DNA of 64,000 nt from positions 13,449,428 through 13,513,427 of the forward strand of contig OX439131.1 of NCBI GenBank assembly GCA_949318235.1. Direction: 5' to 3'. The notes beneath the pieces are model-generated. The model did no database searches, was not told where the DNA came from, and was given only the letters and a program-made list of their open reading frames with translations. Shown here piece by piece: positions 1-15,450 of the stretch (position 1 is the first letter of the stretch; every line of letters begins with the position of its first letter). The position numbers and the translations under genes were made by a program. The DNA is from Ecdyonurus torrentis (taxonomy: Eukaryota > Arthropoda > Insecta > Ephemeroptera > Heptageniidae).

Positions 1-35
1 GTTGAAATAAAAAAAAAAAAATCCTGTTGTTTTTA

Positions 36-345
36 AGGGTTGTATCCAGATAGCTTCTATCTCAAAATCTAAAAAGAAAACTTGCAAACTTTATGATGTG
101 ATTTGAAAGTTAATAGTAACAGCTACCTAGGATAACAATTTTACAACCCGTGACCAGCAGAAAATAATTATTGAAATTAACTATGGGACTAAAACGTCTA
201 AATATCATAATTTAAAATCTAGGATGGTAACGCCCCAAATTTTTTACATTTTTGAAGATACTTTATCTTAATGTATCACTGTACTTTTTTTTTCTGTCTT
301 TATAACTTTTTAGTCTAATCCCGCAGTAGCTGATTTCCCGCCTAA
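36..345 (-). repeat. Dispersed repeat, copy 1 (inverted partner at 50907-51253)
   Basis: This stretch is a diverged reverse complement of 50907-51253. Shared landmarks are TTAAGGGTTGT, ATCTCAAAATCTAAAA, a TAACAGCTACC block, and the end GTAGCTGATTTCCCGCC. No coding frame. The minus-strand label is arbitrary and only marks opposite orientation to the second copy. Confidence 0.75.
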
Positions 346-2563
346 AACAAAAAAAATATTGTAGTAGTTTTTATTCTACTAAAACCAGACTTAAAAATCA
401 AATGTAATATAATATATATTATATGAGACAAGACTTTAGAGGTTCAAATCAAACCAGATTTTTATCCTTTATTACCGTCAAATTTGCTATCATTCTAAAG
501 ATTATTGTGTCACCTGATAAAAAATTTCGGGGTAGACCATGATAGCAAAGAAAAAAAATAATAATATGAAGCTGCGTGGGTCTAATTTCAAACAACCGCA
601 ATTCCAACTTTTCCATAGGATTTCAAAAATGCCAAAAATGTTAAAAATTTATCATATTGTGGATTTTTTTAGAAGATAATGATTTTTTTGAACAGCTGAT
701 TGTCATCCATTGTCCTAAATCCAAAACATAACAATTCAGCACACAAATTTCTAACTATCAAAATCACGATACAAAATTATGATAAAACTTAGCACTAAAA
801 AAGCCACTTTAAATAATAATTTTTAGCATTAACCTTATTGTTATTTACACTTTTCATTAAAAAATTAATATAAATAAAATTAAACAAATTTAAAAGTACA
901 GAAAAAAATTATAATTTAAAAAATAAAAATAAGTAAACAAATATTGAGATATCATTATAATAGCTTATATTATATTTGAATATATTATATATATACGAGT
1001 AAAGATGTAAGTGGTAACTAATATTTGAATAATTAATCTGAGCATACATTGAGAAGTCCCCCGGAGACACTTCTATGTATATTATACCAAGTTAATATTA
1101 TACTCCTCTCTGACTGCTTCTCCATTCTGTCGTACGTATGTTCAGCCAAGCGATTAATAAGTTGGTTACGGTGGAGACGCTAATTAATCACACAACGGTC
1201 AAACTCATCACACTTAATTGCATACCTGACTACCTCGGCTTTATTACCAAATTATATATTTTACATTTAAACATTTCAAAACGTTGTCTTTATATTAATG
1301 TAAGGTTTAAAAAGAATATATAAATAAATCTTTAACTGTGCTTTGAGAGAAACGGGTTTTTATATATATGAAAATTTACATACCATTTTCAACTGTATAT
1401 TGAATTATTTAACGTACTTTTTATTTTGAATAAAATACGTAATGTCCAGTAGCTATCCAAACTTTAATACGAATTTTAAATTAAAATACATCAATCTAAT
1501 AGTAGACAAAAAAAAAAAAAAAAAAAAAAAAGTCGTTTTCTTACCACGTTTGTTAAATTTATATCTCTATAAATCTTTTTTAATCTTTTTTTATTGTTAT
1601 TTTGTATATATTTACACCCTCTAGCAAAAACATACTTTATTTCACTTTCAATAGTGAAATATTTTCTCTATACTATGTGACATCTAAAATGTACATTTTT
1701 CAAGTTTTATAACGATACACTCGTGTTAAATTGCGTTTCATTTAGAGAAAAATAAAATGTTACAAGTTTCCCTTGAGGCCCATGTGTCTCTAAAACTCTC
1801 TTATTTTGTTGTCTGTATGTTTCCCGCATGCAAAAAGATTTAATCTCAATTGTTTTTGTGGTTCTCTGTTTATGACGTCATAAGTGGTCATTCTTTTGGG
1901 GTCCATCACCTTTCTAAGATTTAAAGCTACGGGCAGTTACATACATAGTAATATAATTAATCCTAATCTTTAGATTTATATATGTATTATTAAGTTTGTA
2001 ATCAAATTGGAAAGCTTTCAACGACCTAAGCTGTAATATAAAGGAAAATGTAAAGTAGTAAACACATATAAATTTTTAATACAGGTGAGCCTTCAATATA
2101 TTGAGAAAATTAAACATATCCTTTTTAGAACATCTCTATAGTCCATGTGATATCTAATATAAAAAATTATACATTTCTCACAAATACTTCATTATTTTGC
2201 AAAGAATTTCATTACTTGTAGAATTCGTTTGATTTGCAGTGGCGCTGAGTTCAAAACTTTTCGATTGAATTCGCATCACACTTTCATATTATAAAAGCCA
2301 TTTATATAAAGACATTGTTTCTAACTGTACAAAATCAGTTTATATGGGTTTGATTGGTCTATCAATGAAGAACACAAAACAGAATTTAAATTAAGAGTAG
2401 AAAAATTGACCTTAAAATTTGTTAACAATTTGAAAAGCACTAATTCCATTGCAATTTTTGTCTTCATTTTTTTCGGGTGAAAAAAAAAAAAAAAAAAAAA
2501 AAACGAGAGTTTTTTATACGAATAAAACTATCAAACTTTGAGGTTAAAACCGCGAGATACAAG

Positions 2564-2650
2564 ATGGTGCTTTGCTGTATAAGCAGCATTTTTCTTTTGC
2601 TTGCATTATTCAAGAGTGGCAGTGGGAAAGAGAGTTATGTAGTATGTCAG
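2564..2650 (+). other. Signal-peptide-like ATG stretch, speculative first coding exon
   Basis: ATG in good context (CAAGATGG) opens a 29-codon stretch reading MVLCCISSIFLLLALFKSGS then GKESYVVCQ, followed by CAG|GTGAAA, a donor-like site. A short N-region, a hydrophobic core and small residues look like a secretory signal, which the DIP-like gene 18.7 kb downstream lacks. Against it, the CAG|GTGAAA donor leaves phase 0 while exon A needs phase 1; donors giving phase 1 inside the stretch (GTGGGA at 2622, GTCAGG at 2646) are weak. An intervening exon could repair the phase. It may equally be chance. Confidence 0.2.
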
Positions 2651-2689
2651 GTGAAAAAAACAAGCAAGAAAAAGTAGAAGAAGAAGAGG

Positions 2690-2730
<41 letters not shown>

Positions 2731-3740
2731 GTGTGTGTGTGCGAGAAAAAAAATTACCTTACATAAAACTAATCTTCTCTACCAATCATGTTGAAGAAAA
2801 TGAAACAACAAAATATATTGCATACTTATTTGAAATATTCATGTGACATGTTTTGCAATCTTGTGTATATAATGTTTTTGTATGTCATCGTAGTCGAATT
2901 TGATCAGGAGGCATAGCAGAAGATGTCACATACGTTGACGTTTTCCTGATTGCTACATCTCACATATATATCTATATAAATACCTATTTTTTATCTTATA
3001 TTTTCTTATCTAGAGTTTCACAGCTGAGTGAAGGATAAACTAATTGATCTTGTTATTTTTTTCATATATAAATATTGACAAGCCATCTGATGTATGATGT
3101 GTATAATATTAATACATTAAAAATATGATTTTGCAAGATGAAGCACATAATATATTGAGAAATAATTTAAAAATAGCAGTCTCTTATATATAACTAAGAT
3201 GTATTATCGTGATCGTGATGCACCTTAACCTTATAGTTTTATCCAGACCAGTCGTTTAGACAGTTCCTATGGAGTCGAACACACGGACTGCTATTCAAAG
3301 ACCCAGCATTCATCATACCCAGAGAAACCGTAAATACAAAATTAAGGATTTAACTTTTCATCTACATGCAATTTATGGCTGCGGATGGAATACGCTTACA
3401 GCTTCTGTGACAAGTATAAAGGCATCTCAATACAATAGAGACGTACGATTAAATAGTAATAAGCTAATGGAGGGTATCGGCGATGAAAAATTCTTAAAAA
3501 TTTCTATTAGCATAAAACACGTAAAAGTGTGTCTATTATCTCTCATTTAAATATTTCCAACCTCGGTGAAGGAGTTTTCACAAAAAATAAATTGAATAAT
3601 AATAACAATTAAACCTAGTACCTCAATGCTAAAATATAGGAAATTAAGAGACTTTTTCCCACTTGCCTCACCGTTTATCTTCATTAGAATTCAACCATAA
3701 AATAAGGTCTTAATATGTAAACATGTAATAACACATTTAC

Positions 3741-3772
<32 letters not shown>

Positions 3773-5269
3773 GGTTGAATTATTTTATTTTATTTTGTAT
3801 TATTATTTCAGCTATTAACAGATTTAAAATTTTATGCTATTTTTTTTGTGTGGGTGAATATTTTTGAATATAGATATAAAAATGAAAAGTTTAAACAAAA
3901 AAAATTTAAATGTAGAAGACAGAGAGAAATTCACAAGCAAAAATATTCATTCGAGTAAATTTTATTTTTTTGAATTGATTAAGTCTTTTAAAGAGCGTGA
4001 GAAATTTGCCTTCAGTGTATAAAATTTCATGCATGTTTATACAAAATTATATTAAAATTTTGAGAATAAGTAGAGAGGAAAAAAAAAGCAAGAAAGAGAG
4101 AGACAGAGAGAAAAAAAAGCAAGAGAGAGGGAAGCTGCAAAAGAGGTAAACATGTCACAATGATAAGCAGTGGCACATAAATTAAATTATCAACATGCAC
4201 GCGTTGAGCGCGGCAGTGGGTGTTGAATGTTTATGTGTAAAAGTGTTGAATAAAATTAAAACATAAAAGCTAATTTAAGGTTCCTTTTTCAGATTTAACA
4301 CTTAAAATTTTATGTATAGTATGTTAATAAGAGAACATATCATACGTATAAACATTTTTAAGCTATCTAAACTCTAAAAATTTAATTATTTATTCATATT
4401 TTAGTGAGAGTTAGAGAAAAATAAAATGAGATACGAAAGGGATTTTTGTGTCATGTATGAAGGGGTTGAGGAATATTAAAATTCCAAGTTAAATTCCATT
4501 ATAACATAGACATTTTTTGTCACCCCCCCCCCCCTTTCTCTCTCTTTCAGAGTTGAGATATCATAACAAGTGCTTAAAGATATCAATAAATTAATTTTCA
4601 TACTGGTATAGGTATATATTTTTTTTCACTTTGACAGGTAAAAAACTTATAGATATAAACGTTATCTCCAATGTCCATGCATGCCAATGTGTAGAATAAA
4701 AAAAAATACATGGTTATAAATTGAGTTCTGTATAAACTGTATAACTAACACAGTTACGTGAAAATGCACGGTACCTTAAGGCTTTGGCAATATAACCTTT
4801 TTGGCACTATGTCAAATCACATTGCAAAAATAAAATAAATAATAATAATAATAAAAAAAATGCTACATTTTATATAACACTGAAATAAACTGTTAAATAA
4901 ATTATATTCAAATAAAATCACATACACAAAAACAAATTGTATTCTATTTATTTTAAAATGTTTAAAATAATATTATACAATAACAAAAAAAGTGGATGTG
5001 GGATTACAGAAAGCAGGGGCAAAATTTTGTTGTTATTTTTTTTCCTTCTATAAAGTAAGCAGAGAAAAGAGGGTGAAAAAAAATTAAAGTAAAATGAAAT
5101 GTTTTTATTTTACATTTATTATATGTTGGCTTTTTTTTTTTTTAATACAAAAACCCATTGAAAGTTGGTTTTTATTTGGTGTAGTTGTCTCGCCTAAGGC
5201 TTATTTCTCTGCGCAAGTAAATGCAAATATCAGGTAAAAATGCAACGGCACGCGTCATTTGTAAGTGTT

Positions 5270-5315
<46 letters not shown>

Positions 5316-6093
5316 TCAGCAAGCAATCGCTCACACAAACTTATTGTTCCGAAATCGATGTGGGGTATGAGGCGAGAAAATGTTCACCCGAGGAATATAT
5401 CGGGGAAAAACATTTGACGAGAACAATAAAAGATGCTCCAATAAAACGCAATATTGCTACCCTTTTGTCAAAGAATAAATAAAAAAATAAAATAAAAAAA
5501 AGCTATACAGAAACAAAAAGAGGGAGGGAGAAAATGTCGTTGTTATGTATGTATATATTTTTCTGCTAAAGAATATTACGTATTCACATACACAACTTGT
5601 GCCACACGTTCTTCCTCCTATCAGTTTTTTAATATTAAATTTTCACAAACAAACATAAATATTATACAAAAAATTTCAAATAAAATCATTTTAATATAAA
5701 GTTTACATTCTTTACTTTCTTTCTTTCTTTCTTTCTTTTCTTTTTTTTTTTTTTTTTATTTAATATTATATAAATATTTTTATACATTGTTTTATTATTT
5801 TTTTAAAACAATAATTTTCCCAATATTTTAGTCGTATCTTCTTGACAGCTGACTGGTCCAGTTGAAGCAGGTGTTGTTGATATAATATTCGTGAGTGTAT
5901 GTGTGTGTATTTTCATTACAAACATCATACATAATTAAAATTTTCGTAGCTATAGCATCCTTTAGTTAATTATAAAACCTGAGAGAAGAAGGAGGTTGTG
6001 AGGAGGGAAAACGGCTTCATTGAAGATGTTTGCAGTAGACGTAGTAATTTAGAGGGGGTGGTTGAAGGGGGTGACAGCTGCTCACATCTGACA

Positions 6094-6147
<54 letters not shown>

Positions 6148-6804
6148 TCGACTGCTGTAAGTGAAGGTAGGCAGCCAGCACGCCACCACCACAACAATTC
6201 AATAACATTCTCTCGTTTTGTTTTTGTTCAAGCCGTAAAATTGCTATAAAATTGTATTTTTTTTTTACCGTTAGAAGAAAAAAAAATAGATATATCAAGA
6301 AATATGACACAAAGTGAACATTTTGGTGAATTCTTGTCAATTACGTTGCGGTTCTGTGAACACAGGAGACAAGGCGTGTCAAATAGAATTATGATGCAGT
6401 CAATATAATCGTACGCACCGAAGAATTTAACTGTGTGATTATACTTCAATATTAATATTAAATTTATGTAACATTTCTTTGGAAGAAAAACAGCTTTGTT
6501 CCTTGTGATAAGATAAATTTCAATTCAATTATTTGAAACTTTGAATATTTATAATATATAGAGTTAAATGACAACCTAAAGTATTGTTCACATTATCGGC
6601 AGATGCATCCACATTTTTTAAAATTATTTGTTATAACTTTGCACAGCAAACTATAAAATAGAATTGTTTTAAATGAGAAAAATTATTTGACTGCGCAAAG
6701 ATATAACAAATTTAAGAATATGTGAATGTACCTTTCTCGTGTGAATAAAATAGTATGAATAAAGCCTGATATTTTCATTCTTGAAATCCAGTTTTGATTG
6801 TTGT

Positions 6805-6810
<6 letters not shown>

Positions 6811-6892
<82 letters not shown>
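6811..6892. repeat. (CT)n microsatellite
   Basis: Uninterrupted 82-bp CT run. Similar GA/CT arrays in the 5' region lie at about 2695-2727, 5269-5308, 6098-6143, 7617-7665 and 7896-7920. Confidence 0.98.
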
Positions 6893-6893
<1 letters not shown>

Positions 6894-7614
6894 ATATGAC
6901 AGTGCATTCACATATACATACATAATATTTGTTGTAACTTTGCGCGGTAAAATAATTATTTCCATTAAAATGATTTTATTTCACACTTAACCGTGTTAAG
7001 TTTTGACAAATAAATAAATAAATGCAATTAAATATTAAATGATTTTTTTTATTATATATAACCTTTTACAATGGTCCTCCAACGTACATAATTAAGCTGC
7101 AAACTGTTTAATAAAAAATTAATACTTCATATTAATATGACTGTTAATTAAGTTAAAATATTATAACGATTTACATTTAAAATCGTTCTAATTGCGATAT
7201 TATTGTTAAAAGAAATATTTCTAACTAATTTACATAATTAATAATTAAATTATTTCTTTTACTCTGTTTGTTGTTGTAGGTATTTTATTTTATGTTCAAA
7301 AATATAATTTACATTGTTTCAAGTACATTTAAAAACATTAATTATTTTCTCTTTGAATGTTTGTTTTGTTTTCATTTCATATTTAATATAATCAAATCAA
7401 AGCAGTATAATATTATATGAATATAAACTTTCTTTTAAGCAGTTAAATGTTAAAAAGTTCACATAAAGAACTGGGTTTTTGTATATATACTCAAGATTTT
7501 GCAAAATGTTATTCCACATTTATAATACAGTTCCATAAATGTCAACGTTTTTCAAGCAATCTAATTTTACATTTTTGCCTCAAATCTAAGTAGTTTGGGT
7601 AAAAGGCAAGAGAA

Positions 7615-7669
<55 letters not shown>

Positions 7670-7894
7670 GAGAGAGGCTTATAAAAACCTAAAAAATACA
7701 TTAAAATTGAAAACTAAAGGTTGCAGCATGCAAATTCAATCATCACAATAAAAAATCCTATTCGTTCTATAATATACGTTCTGGGGAAAAAAAAAGTTTA
7801 AAAAATTCTTTTTATTTCATTTCCTGTTCATAACGCTGTTTACAATGTAACATTTATTAAAAAAACTTTGAGATACGAAAGTAACAAAACAAAG

Positions 7895-7925
<31 letters not shown>

Positions 7926-9506
7926 TGATAACACTTTTTTTTAACACACACAATGGAAAATATATCAATTTAAATCTAAAAATATATATCTTATGATTAT
8001 TATTATTTTAATAATTTTTAAGACGATTTTTTATAGTATCATTACACAAAGACAAAACAAAGAACATAAAGCATTTTGATATTCATTTAAATTATATTAT
8101 TTAAGAAGATAAAGAGAGTTGCAATATTAATGTTTAGTATACAGTTTCCTCATCTTGTCTGTTTTATATTTATTATTATTTTCAAGTACTCAACGAAGCA
8201 CATAAATACCGTATTTTAATAACTCGTAAATTACATCAACTCTTTTTCAGTAAAAAAAAATATATATATATATATTATATATCTTTTGCTTAGTATGGTG
8301 GATCTTTCTCTTTTTCTCTCAAAGCAGACAAGGCTTTCGTTTGTGACTGAAAAACATGATATGCCAAAAGCGTTTTTCTTTGCTTTTATATACGAGCAGA
8401 CCAATTTAGCTGCTTTTATATCCTACTTATTTTCAACTTTATTTTTTCAACAGAATATATTTTATGTATATTGAACATTATGCCACTGGACTTATGAGAA
8501 ATTTATATTATTATTGAATGAGCGGAATATTAAAAGAAAAGAAACAAATTAGCCATAAAAATAAGATTATGATGATTGGGTCACTTATTAAAATACGACT
8601 GATTTCTTTTTTTGTGAGAGAATTTATTTTTAATATAAAAGAAAAAAAGAAGAAAGAAAAAAGTTAAAAATAAACTTTTTATGTTAACCTAATCATTACT
8701 AGTTTATCTCTTTTTTCCGGTTTAAGATTCAATTAGGAATTCTGCTATAGCCAACGAGATCATTTTATTTCATATCGACCTTGTATAAAAAAAAATAACC
8801 TGACACGGTCAATTTATGAGTTTAATATTGTAGGTAATTTTACTTGAAATAAAACAAAGCAGTACTAATTAAAATTGGTGAATATATATATATATATAGA
8901 ATGAGAATGTGAGAGAGAAGAAGCGAAGAGAATTGAACAGCTCTTTTGGGTCAGCATAATTATTCTAAAATTTTCAAAGCTTAGCAAAAATTTCAATTAC
9001 CGTGAGTGCTATACTAGTTTAATATACAGAGAGAAAAACTACTTTATATTAAAATTTAATGACAAACAATTTTAAAACTAACGATTAATTTTATTTTTAT
9101 TTAAGTGTACTCAATTTGTTAATTAATATGATATGTAAAAATTAATTGTGTATTTTTTTTTTAGTGTATTGTATAATATGAATTGTATTTTTAACGTTTT
9201 TCATTTGTCATAATATTAAAACATATTATATTGTATTGCAATGTGTTTAGCATGTTCTATCTTATTTATATTACAATTATACAGCAACAATAAACCACTC
9301 ATGAAGAACGTGTAGAATATTTTTACCACTATTGCGTATATTTGATGTAATGATAAAATTTATTTCACTAAAAACATTCGTAATTTTGTTTTTGCTACAA
9401 AAACTTATAAAATATTTTTCTGCCTTATAACGTTTTTTTTTTTTTTTTACTATGAACTTCAAGTGTAAAAATTATTGCTTGAAAGAAATGAATCAAAGTA
9501 TCAAAG

Positions 9507-9768
<262 letters not shown>

Positions 9769-9925
9769 CAATACAATAGAACAACATTGAACTGTTGTAA
9801 ATTTATTTTGTACTCCAAAAGACATTAAAAAAAAAGTAAGTCTGTAAAACGTATATTTTTCACAAGAGTATAAAAGCTGGTCACTCCTATACATACATGT
9901 GTAGTTTACTTATGTCTATGTGCTT

Positions 9926-9948
9926 ACTCACTCACTCACTCACTATAC

Positions 9949-10016
<68 letters not shown>
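9926..10016. repeat. (CTCA)n followed by (CA)n
   Basis: A short ACTC tetranucleotide run at about 9926-9944 is followed by an uninterrupted (CA)n array at 9952-10016. Confidence 0.97.
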
Positions 10017-10018
<2 letters not shown>

Positions 10019-11904
10019 AATAGAGAGAAGAGTGAATGGTTGTCTCATCCATCACCTTTTGCTATATATAGAGAAAGAGAGTAAATGTCGTTCTCGCACG
10101 GAGCATGGGAACTTGCAGATGTCCTAATTGCTCCGTACTTACTCTATACGCAACGTTAACAAAGAAACGATTTACAAAAGCACGAGGGAAGCTGCTATAG
10201 ATAAAATTTTGAATTAGCGTTTTTTTTTTTTTTTTTTTTTTTTTTAAATAAAGGAAATATTTTGAGATGATTTTCAAATCTATTAGAAAATTATTCATTA
10301 TTCAAACAAAAAGTGCTATTAAATGTATAGACCGATTGTACTCATATTTAAGATCCGTCATTTTCTTGGTCAGGAATACATAGGCCAGCATAGGAAGAAA
10401 TTCATTTTTTTAATAGCAAAAAAAGCTTTAAACCTCAATCAAAGCCTTATTTCTAGCTCCTAATAAGCTCTAAGAATATGAGAAAAATTCTTTCAGATTA
10501 AAATAAACTCTTTTTGTGTGAAAAATTAGGAGAAATGATGTTTCCCCTATACCGGACAATGCATTAGGCACCACAAACATGACGACAAAGCGCAAGGATG
10601 TGCAAGGGCTCTGTATTAAATAATAGGTCTATTGCATAGTCTCTTCTAGAAATTTCTGTCCTGAAATATAATTTTCAGTGCAAAAATTAATGACTTCAAA
10701 AATATAAGAATCTTAATATTTGTGCAAGTATGTAATTAACATTAAAATTGTGGAAAATTAAGCTTGGAAAACTTTGGATCACAATCAAAGACTCACGACT
10801 CATAGAGTTTTATTTCTCGTTTATTTGTAAGGAAGAATGCATTTATGTGCAGCAACAGTTGTAAATTGGGTATCGAAAAGCGTTTATTGAGTATTATTCG
10901 TACAGTTTTTTTTTTAAGAAATATAAATATAAAAGTTAAAAAAAAAATGTGTTAATAGTATTAGCTATTATTATTAATCATTCCAACGATACATTATTAG
11001 AATGTAAGATAACTTTATATTTTTACAAAATATTAAAGTCAAAAGCATGAGATACACGATGCTGATTAGCTAATTGTAAAAAAAGCAGGTTATTGTTATT
11101 TATTTTTGTGGCATTGCCACTTTATATTACAAAGATGAGGTTATAAATATAAAAGGAAAACATAAACTATTTAAAGGCAAAAACTTGTGCTATATTGGCA
11201 CATAAACAACTCAGCTTTGAACAATTGAAAAGTTTTACATAATATTAAATTATAACAATATTATGCATTGATGGTAATGATGATAGAATATAACAGCACA
11301 AGTTAATTACTCTTTTAGTTTTGTTTTATGTTTCTCCTATACTTTCTTCTCAAGTACACATATAATACTGTATATATATATTTTTTATTATTAATGCTTT
11401 ATAGTCATAAAGTTGAGACTTGATAACCAGAATATAAAGTTATTAATTATTCATGAAACTAAACGTCAGATAATTTGCTTTATACAAGTAGTATTAAAAT
11501 TTTAATAACAAAAAAACTTATAGTATACAATTTTATCCAGAATATTTTACTACTATAATAAACTTGAAATTAAATTATTTTAAAAACTAAATATTCTTAT
11601 TGAAAGAAAAGGGGAAAAAAAGGAAGTTTAATGATTAGTATTTTTTTGAAGGAACGAGCCCATTTTGACTTTCTCCTGTATTTTCCTCTCTTTTTATTTT
11701 TATTTTGTCAGTATTGATCTTGTTCAAATTGCTTGTCACGTTGGCACCTCTCCATATTCATTAAATACTCACAGATAAACTCTACAGTTCTTTCTTTTAT
11801 TTGGCTGCATTTGCATGAAAACGTAATCGACGTTGGTATAACATTTTGCATATGTATGACATCATGCAGATATCCGTACCGTTTTCTTCTCCTTTTTCCT
11901 TTTT

Positions 11905-11935
<31 letters not shown>

Positions 11936-14315
11936 CACTTGAATAGTTCATCACAATATCAAGGTATTGGTGTGAACTTTAATGTTTTTTATTATTATTT
12001 TCTTGCCATTAAATTTATATGATTAGGTCAGCTTAAAAATTACGGGAAAAGAAGGAGTTATGATAAGGGTTTCTATTGATAAATTTGAAGCCTAAAGAAC
12101 AAAAAATTATTACATTCAATTCAATTTATAATAAATAAGAAAATATACTGTAAAGAAAGGGATAGTTTTGTTACGATTTCCTTCAAAAACCTACTACAAA
12201 CTTTGCTGACACTTTTCCTCTCTCTCTCTCTCATTCTCTCTCTCTCTTTCTCTCTACCTTTCTTTTTATTTAATATGAGAAATGTTCTATGAACAAAAAT
12301 TTTCATTTTGCTAGTGTTAAACGCGTAAAAAAAATGGAATCACAACTTTTTTCATTACACTCAAGTTTGAATCATTAAAATGAGAAGTGACGTTTTCATG
12401 AACGACATTTTTTTTTCTGCTTACTAGTAAGTTTTATATAGTTAGTATGTATATATATGTATAATATATATTATATATTACGTTGCTTTTCCATCAAAAG
12501 ACGAACTCAATTTGACTAATTTAATCTCGACAACGAACGTCTTTGACAAACGATGAAGAAATCGTGGTGGTATTACTGATGACTAGCAGTGAAAATTTTA
12601 TTTCATTTTCTCTTGATACTTTTGCAGACATTATTTAGAATAGACATGAAACGTCAAATGTCATCAAAACGTTAACAAATTCTCCCCATTTTTTTCTTCT
12701 TCTTCTTCTTCTTTTTTTAAATAATTTAATGCCAATATTGTATTTACTATATAGGTATTATAATATTAAAAAAAAAAAAAAAAAAAAAAAAAGTTTTTGT
12801 ATAATATTAAATTCACACATTTTTTTTACAATAAAAAATACACAGCACGTAAAATAATATTATTAAAATATATATAAAAAATTACCAATATATATACGCT
12901 ACCCACTAATATGAAATTTCAGTTCTCTCGTTCTATTTAGTAATTCATTTTTTTTTGTAACATATTGATCAGCTATATCAACGTGATGTACAAAAAAAAA
13001 AAGTAATTCAAATAAGCTGATGTGTTTTTGTTATTAGAAATGAACGTTTATAATCATATTTTTTAAAATTTTCATTATATTGAACATGTAATACTTATTA
13101 CTCTATGTTTGTTATATAATTTGAACAAATAGTAAAATAGCAAAGGGATATAGGGAGTTAAAAACAAATAATATTACGTTTGTTTTAGTAAATTGACTGA
13201 ACTAATCCTCAAATAAATAAAGTTTAAATTTGGATATTAATATTTTCTTTATGCAGTATTAAATGCTGTTATATAATATCAATATGATATACATTAGAGA
13301 ACAATACATCAAAATTCATGAAATTACAATTTGATAAATAAAATAAATTTGCATATTTTTTTATAGCGTGCGTAATTTCAATATAAAATCAATATGAATA
13401 CTGGCATTTTATTTATTATTTTTTTTTTTTTACATATTGGCTTTTATAACTACTATAACGGTTTTTTTATTGGTTCTCGTTTCAGTTATATATTTCTAAA
13501 AAGTGATGAATAATTTTAGTGATTTGTTTCCTTATTGCTCATATTAAAATTATTTCAATGATTTCTACAATATTTTCAAGTTTTTATTCTTCTACTAGAT
13601 AAATTAGGCCTAGAACTAACTAAAAATTTATTTATATTACGGACACTTGACCTTAAAAACAGTCATTAATTAACGTGAAGTCTTACACATTAAGCCTTTA
13701 TTACGCATTCATTCATAGAATCTTACCTAATATTGTCTTTGGCCTAAGATTTAAAGTAACGTTTGTTAAGCTCTATATAGAAGAGTTTAGGTTCAAAATC
13801 ACATCAAATTTTTTTTTGTACATACAACACTTGAAATTTCAGCAGATGATAGATAAAAGATACACAATTTTAATTAAAAGATCATGCATTGTTATATACA
13901 ATTACAAAATATTGCTTTTAAAAAGCATACTATTAACTTTAATAGTTGTTTATGAGTTGAAATAAACAGCTTTTTGTTGTTTCTATATAAGCTTGAAACA
14001 CAAAGTTAAATAGTAATAGAAGTTGTGTAAAGAAAAAAAAAAGTATATACTTAACAACTTCTGCTCATTTGAAACCCTTATTAAATGAATTTAATATTAA
14101 GAAATACAATGAACATTTTAACTTATTAAAAATAACAACAAAATAATAATATCGATATTTATTTTATTTATTTATATCGATATTTATTTAAATCGATTTC
14201 ATTAATAAAATTAAAAACTAAAAATAACATGTCTATAGGGAAATGTAAATTAAATGCGCTTTACCTCAAAATAAACTTTAATTAAACAAAACAATAAAAA
14301 TACACAAGAAGGAAG

Positions 14316-14354
<39 letters not shown>

Positions 14355-14399
14355 TGAAAAAATTATATAAGTAATTGTGTTTGTAAATTTCCCTAGAGA

Positions 14400-14714
14400 A
14401 ATTTTGTCTAGTGAAAAAGTCGTTTGGTGGTGGTAAAGAACGAGGTAGTAGTGAGTGAAAGGTAAATACTGGCATGTTTGTTGATTAAGACGAATTGCGA
14501 GCGAGGCAAGTAAGGACGGAGTACGAAGGTGAGTTGTAGAATGAAGATAAACTGTTGGTGCACCACGCGAACTGAACTGAACTGCTTCAACTCTCCCTCC
14601 ATGTCAGGAAATTGCCAGCTCTCACTCTTAATTACATCTCCTTTTATACTTATAGGATAAAAAAAAGTCATAAAAATCTAAGAATTAAGTAATAAATTTT
14701 TCTGCAATGAATGT

Positions 14715-14748
<34 letters not shown>

Positions 14749-15450
14749 TAAAAATTTTAACTACTCGTATTAAATTTTTTTTAAATGGAATTTAAAAAAA
14801 CTTAAAAGATACTGGAATAAGGATAAAAACTTGAATATTTAAAATAATATTTAAGAACTGTTAAGGTCTGTGGGTTTATTCACTTAAAACTGACAATTTC
14901 CATCGTATTCATTTTTTTCCTCTCTAAATTTAAAGACAAATTACGTGAATATGATGATCTTATACCATTATAGTTTTTTTCCTCTAATAAGTGATTTATG
15001 AAAAATGCATAGAAAATTGAAAGGCATAAAAAATGTCATTTTCTGGTCCTACTTATTTGATTTGTATTAGAAAATGGCTCGTTTTTTAATACTCAATACA
15101 AAACTTCATGCAAAGAGACATTTAATGCAACTGGTCGCAGCTAAATCACGCGAAATCAAATATGTTTGTCGTGTAGTTCCCATTTACTTGTCATGCACTC
15201 GAGTGCTTTCTTGGCTCGGAGTTGAGTGTAAGCAACACGTTCTTGCTTCCTTGACTCGATCTCCAGCAGTAGCAGCAGCAGCAGCAGTAACATCCTATTG
15301 CTTCAGCTTGCCCTATAGCTCCTATAGCTTGACTTGGTTTGGCTAGCGATATGCTGTGGTGAGCCAACAACAAGATTCTCGTCTCTAAGCTGAGCCTCTC
15401 TCGCGCGTGCCGACATTGGACACCACCACGTGACTAGATTATACTTCACC
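14400..15450. promoter_or_regulatory. Less AT-rich unique islands, possible 5' UTR or regulatory sequence
   Basis: 14400-14640 and 15070-15450 stand out from the AT background, with mixed sequence, several CpG and a (CAG)n-type run (AGCAGTAGCAGCAGCAGC region near 15265-15285). Such stretches in AT-rich insect genomes are often transcribed or regulatory. No splice-supported protein is seen; the frame through 15074-15346 has no recognisable domain. Confidence 0.25.

Noticed and set aside
441..450. GGTTCAAATC resembling a tRNA T-arm (B box)
   Set aside because: No A box at the right distance and no acceptor stem can be formed around it.
3269..3550. 93-codon frame in unique sequence
   Set aside because: No recognised domain, no clear splice sites or neighbours; composition similar to non-coding flank. 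Kept only as a unique stretch.
7617..7920. Regularly spaced GA arrays considered as a CRISPR-like or satellite array
   Set aside because: Simple dinucleotide repeats with no repeat-spacer structure, and the locus is plainly eukaryotic.
14150..14200. Repeated ATCGATATTTATTT motif
   Set aside because: A short local duplication in AT-rich DNA; too small to classify.
15074..15346. 90-codon frame with an alanine run
   Set aside because: The alanine run comes from a GCA/CAG repeat; no domain or splice evidence. The region is noted as a possible regulatory or UTR island instead.
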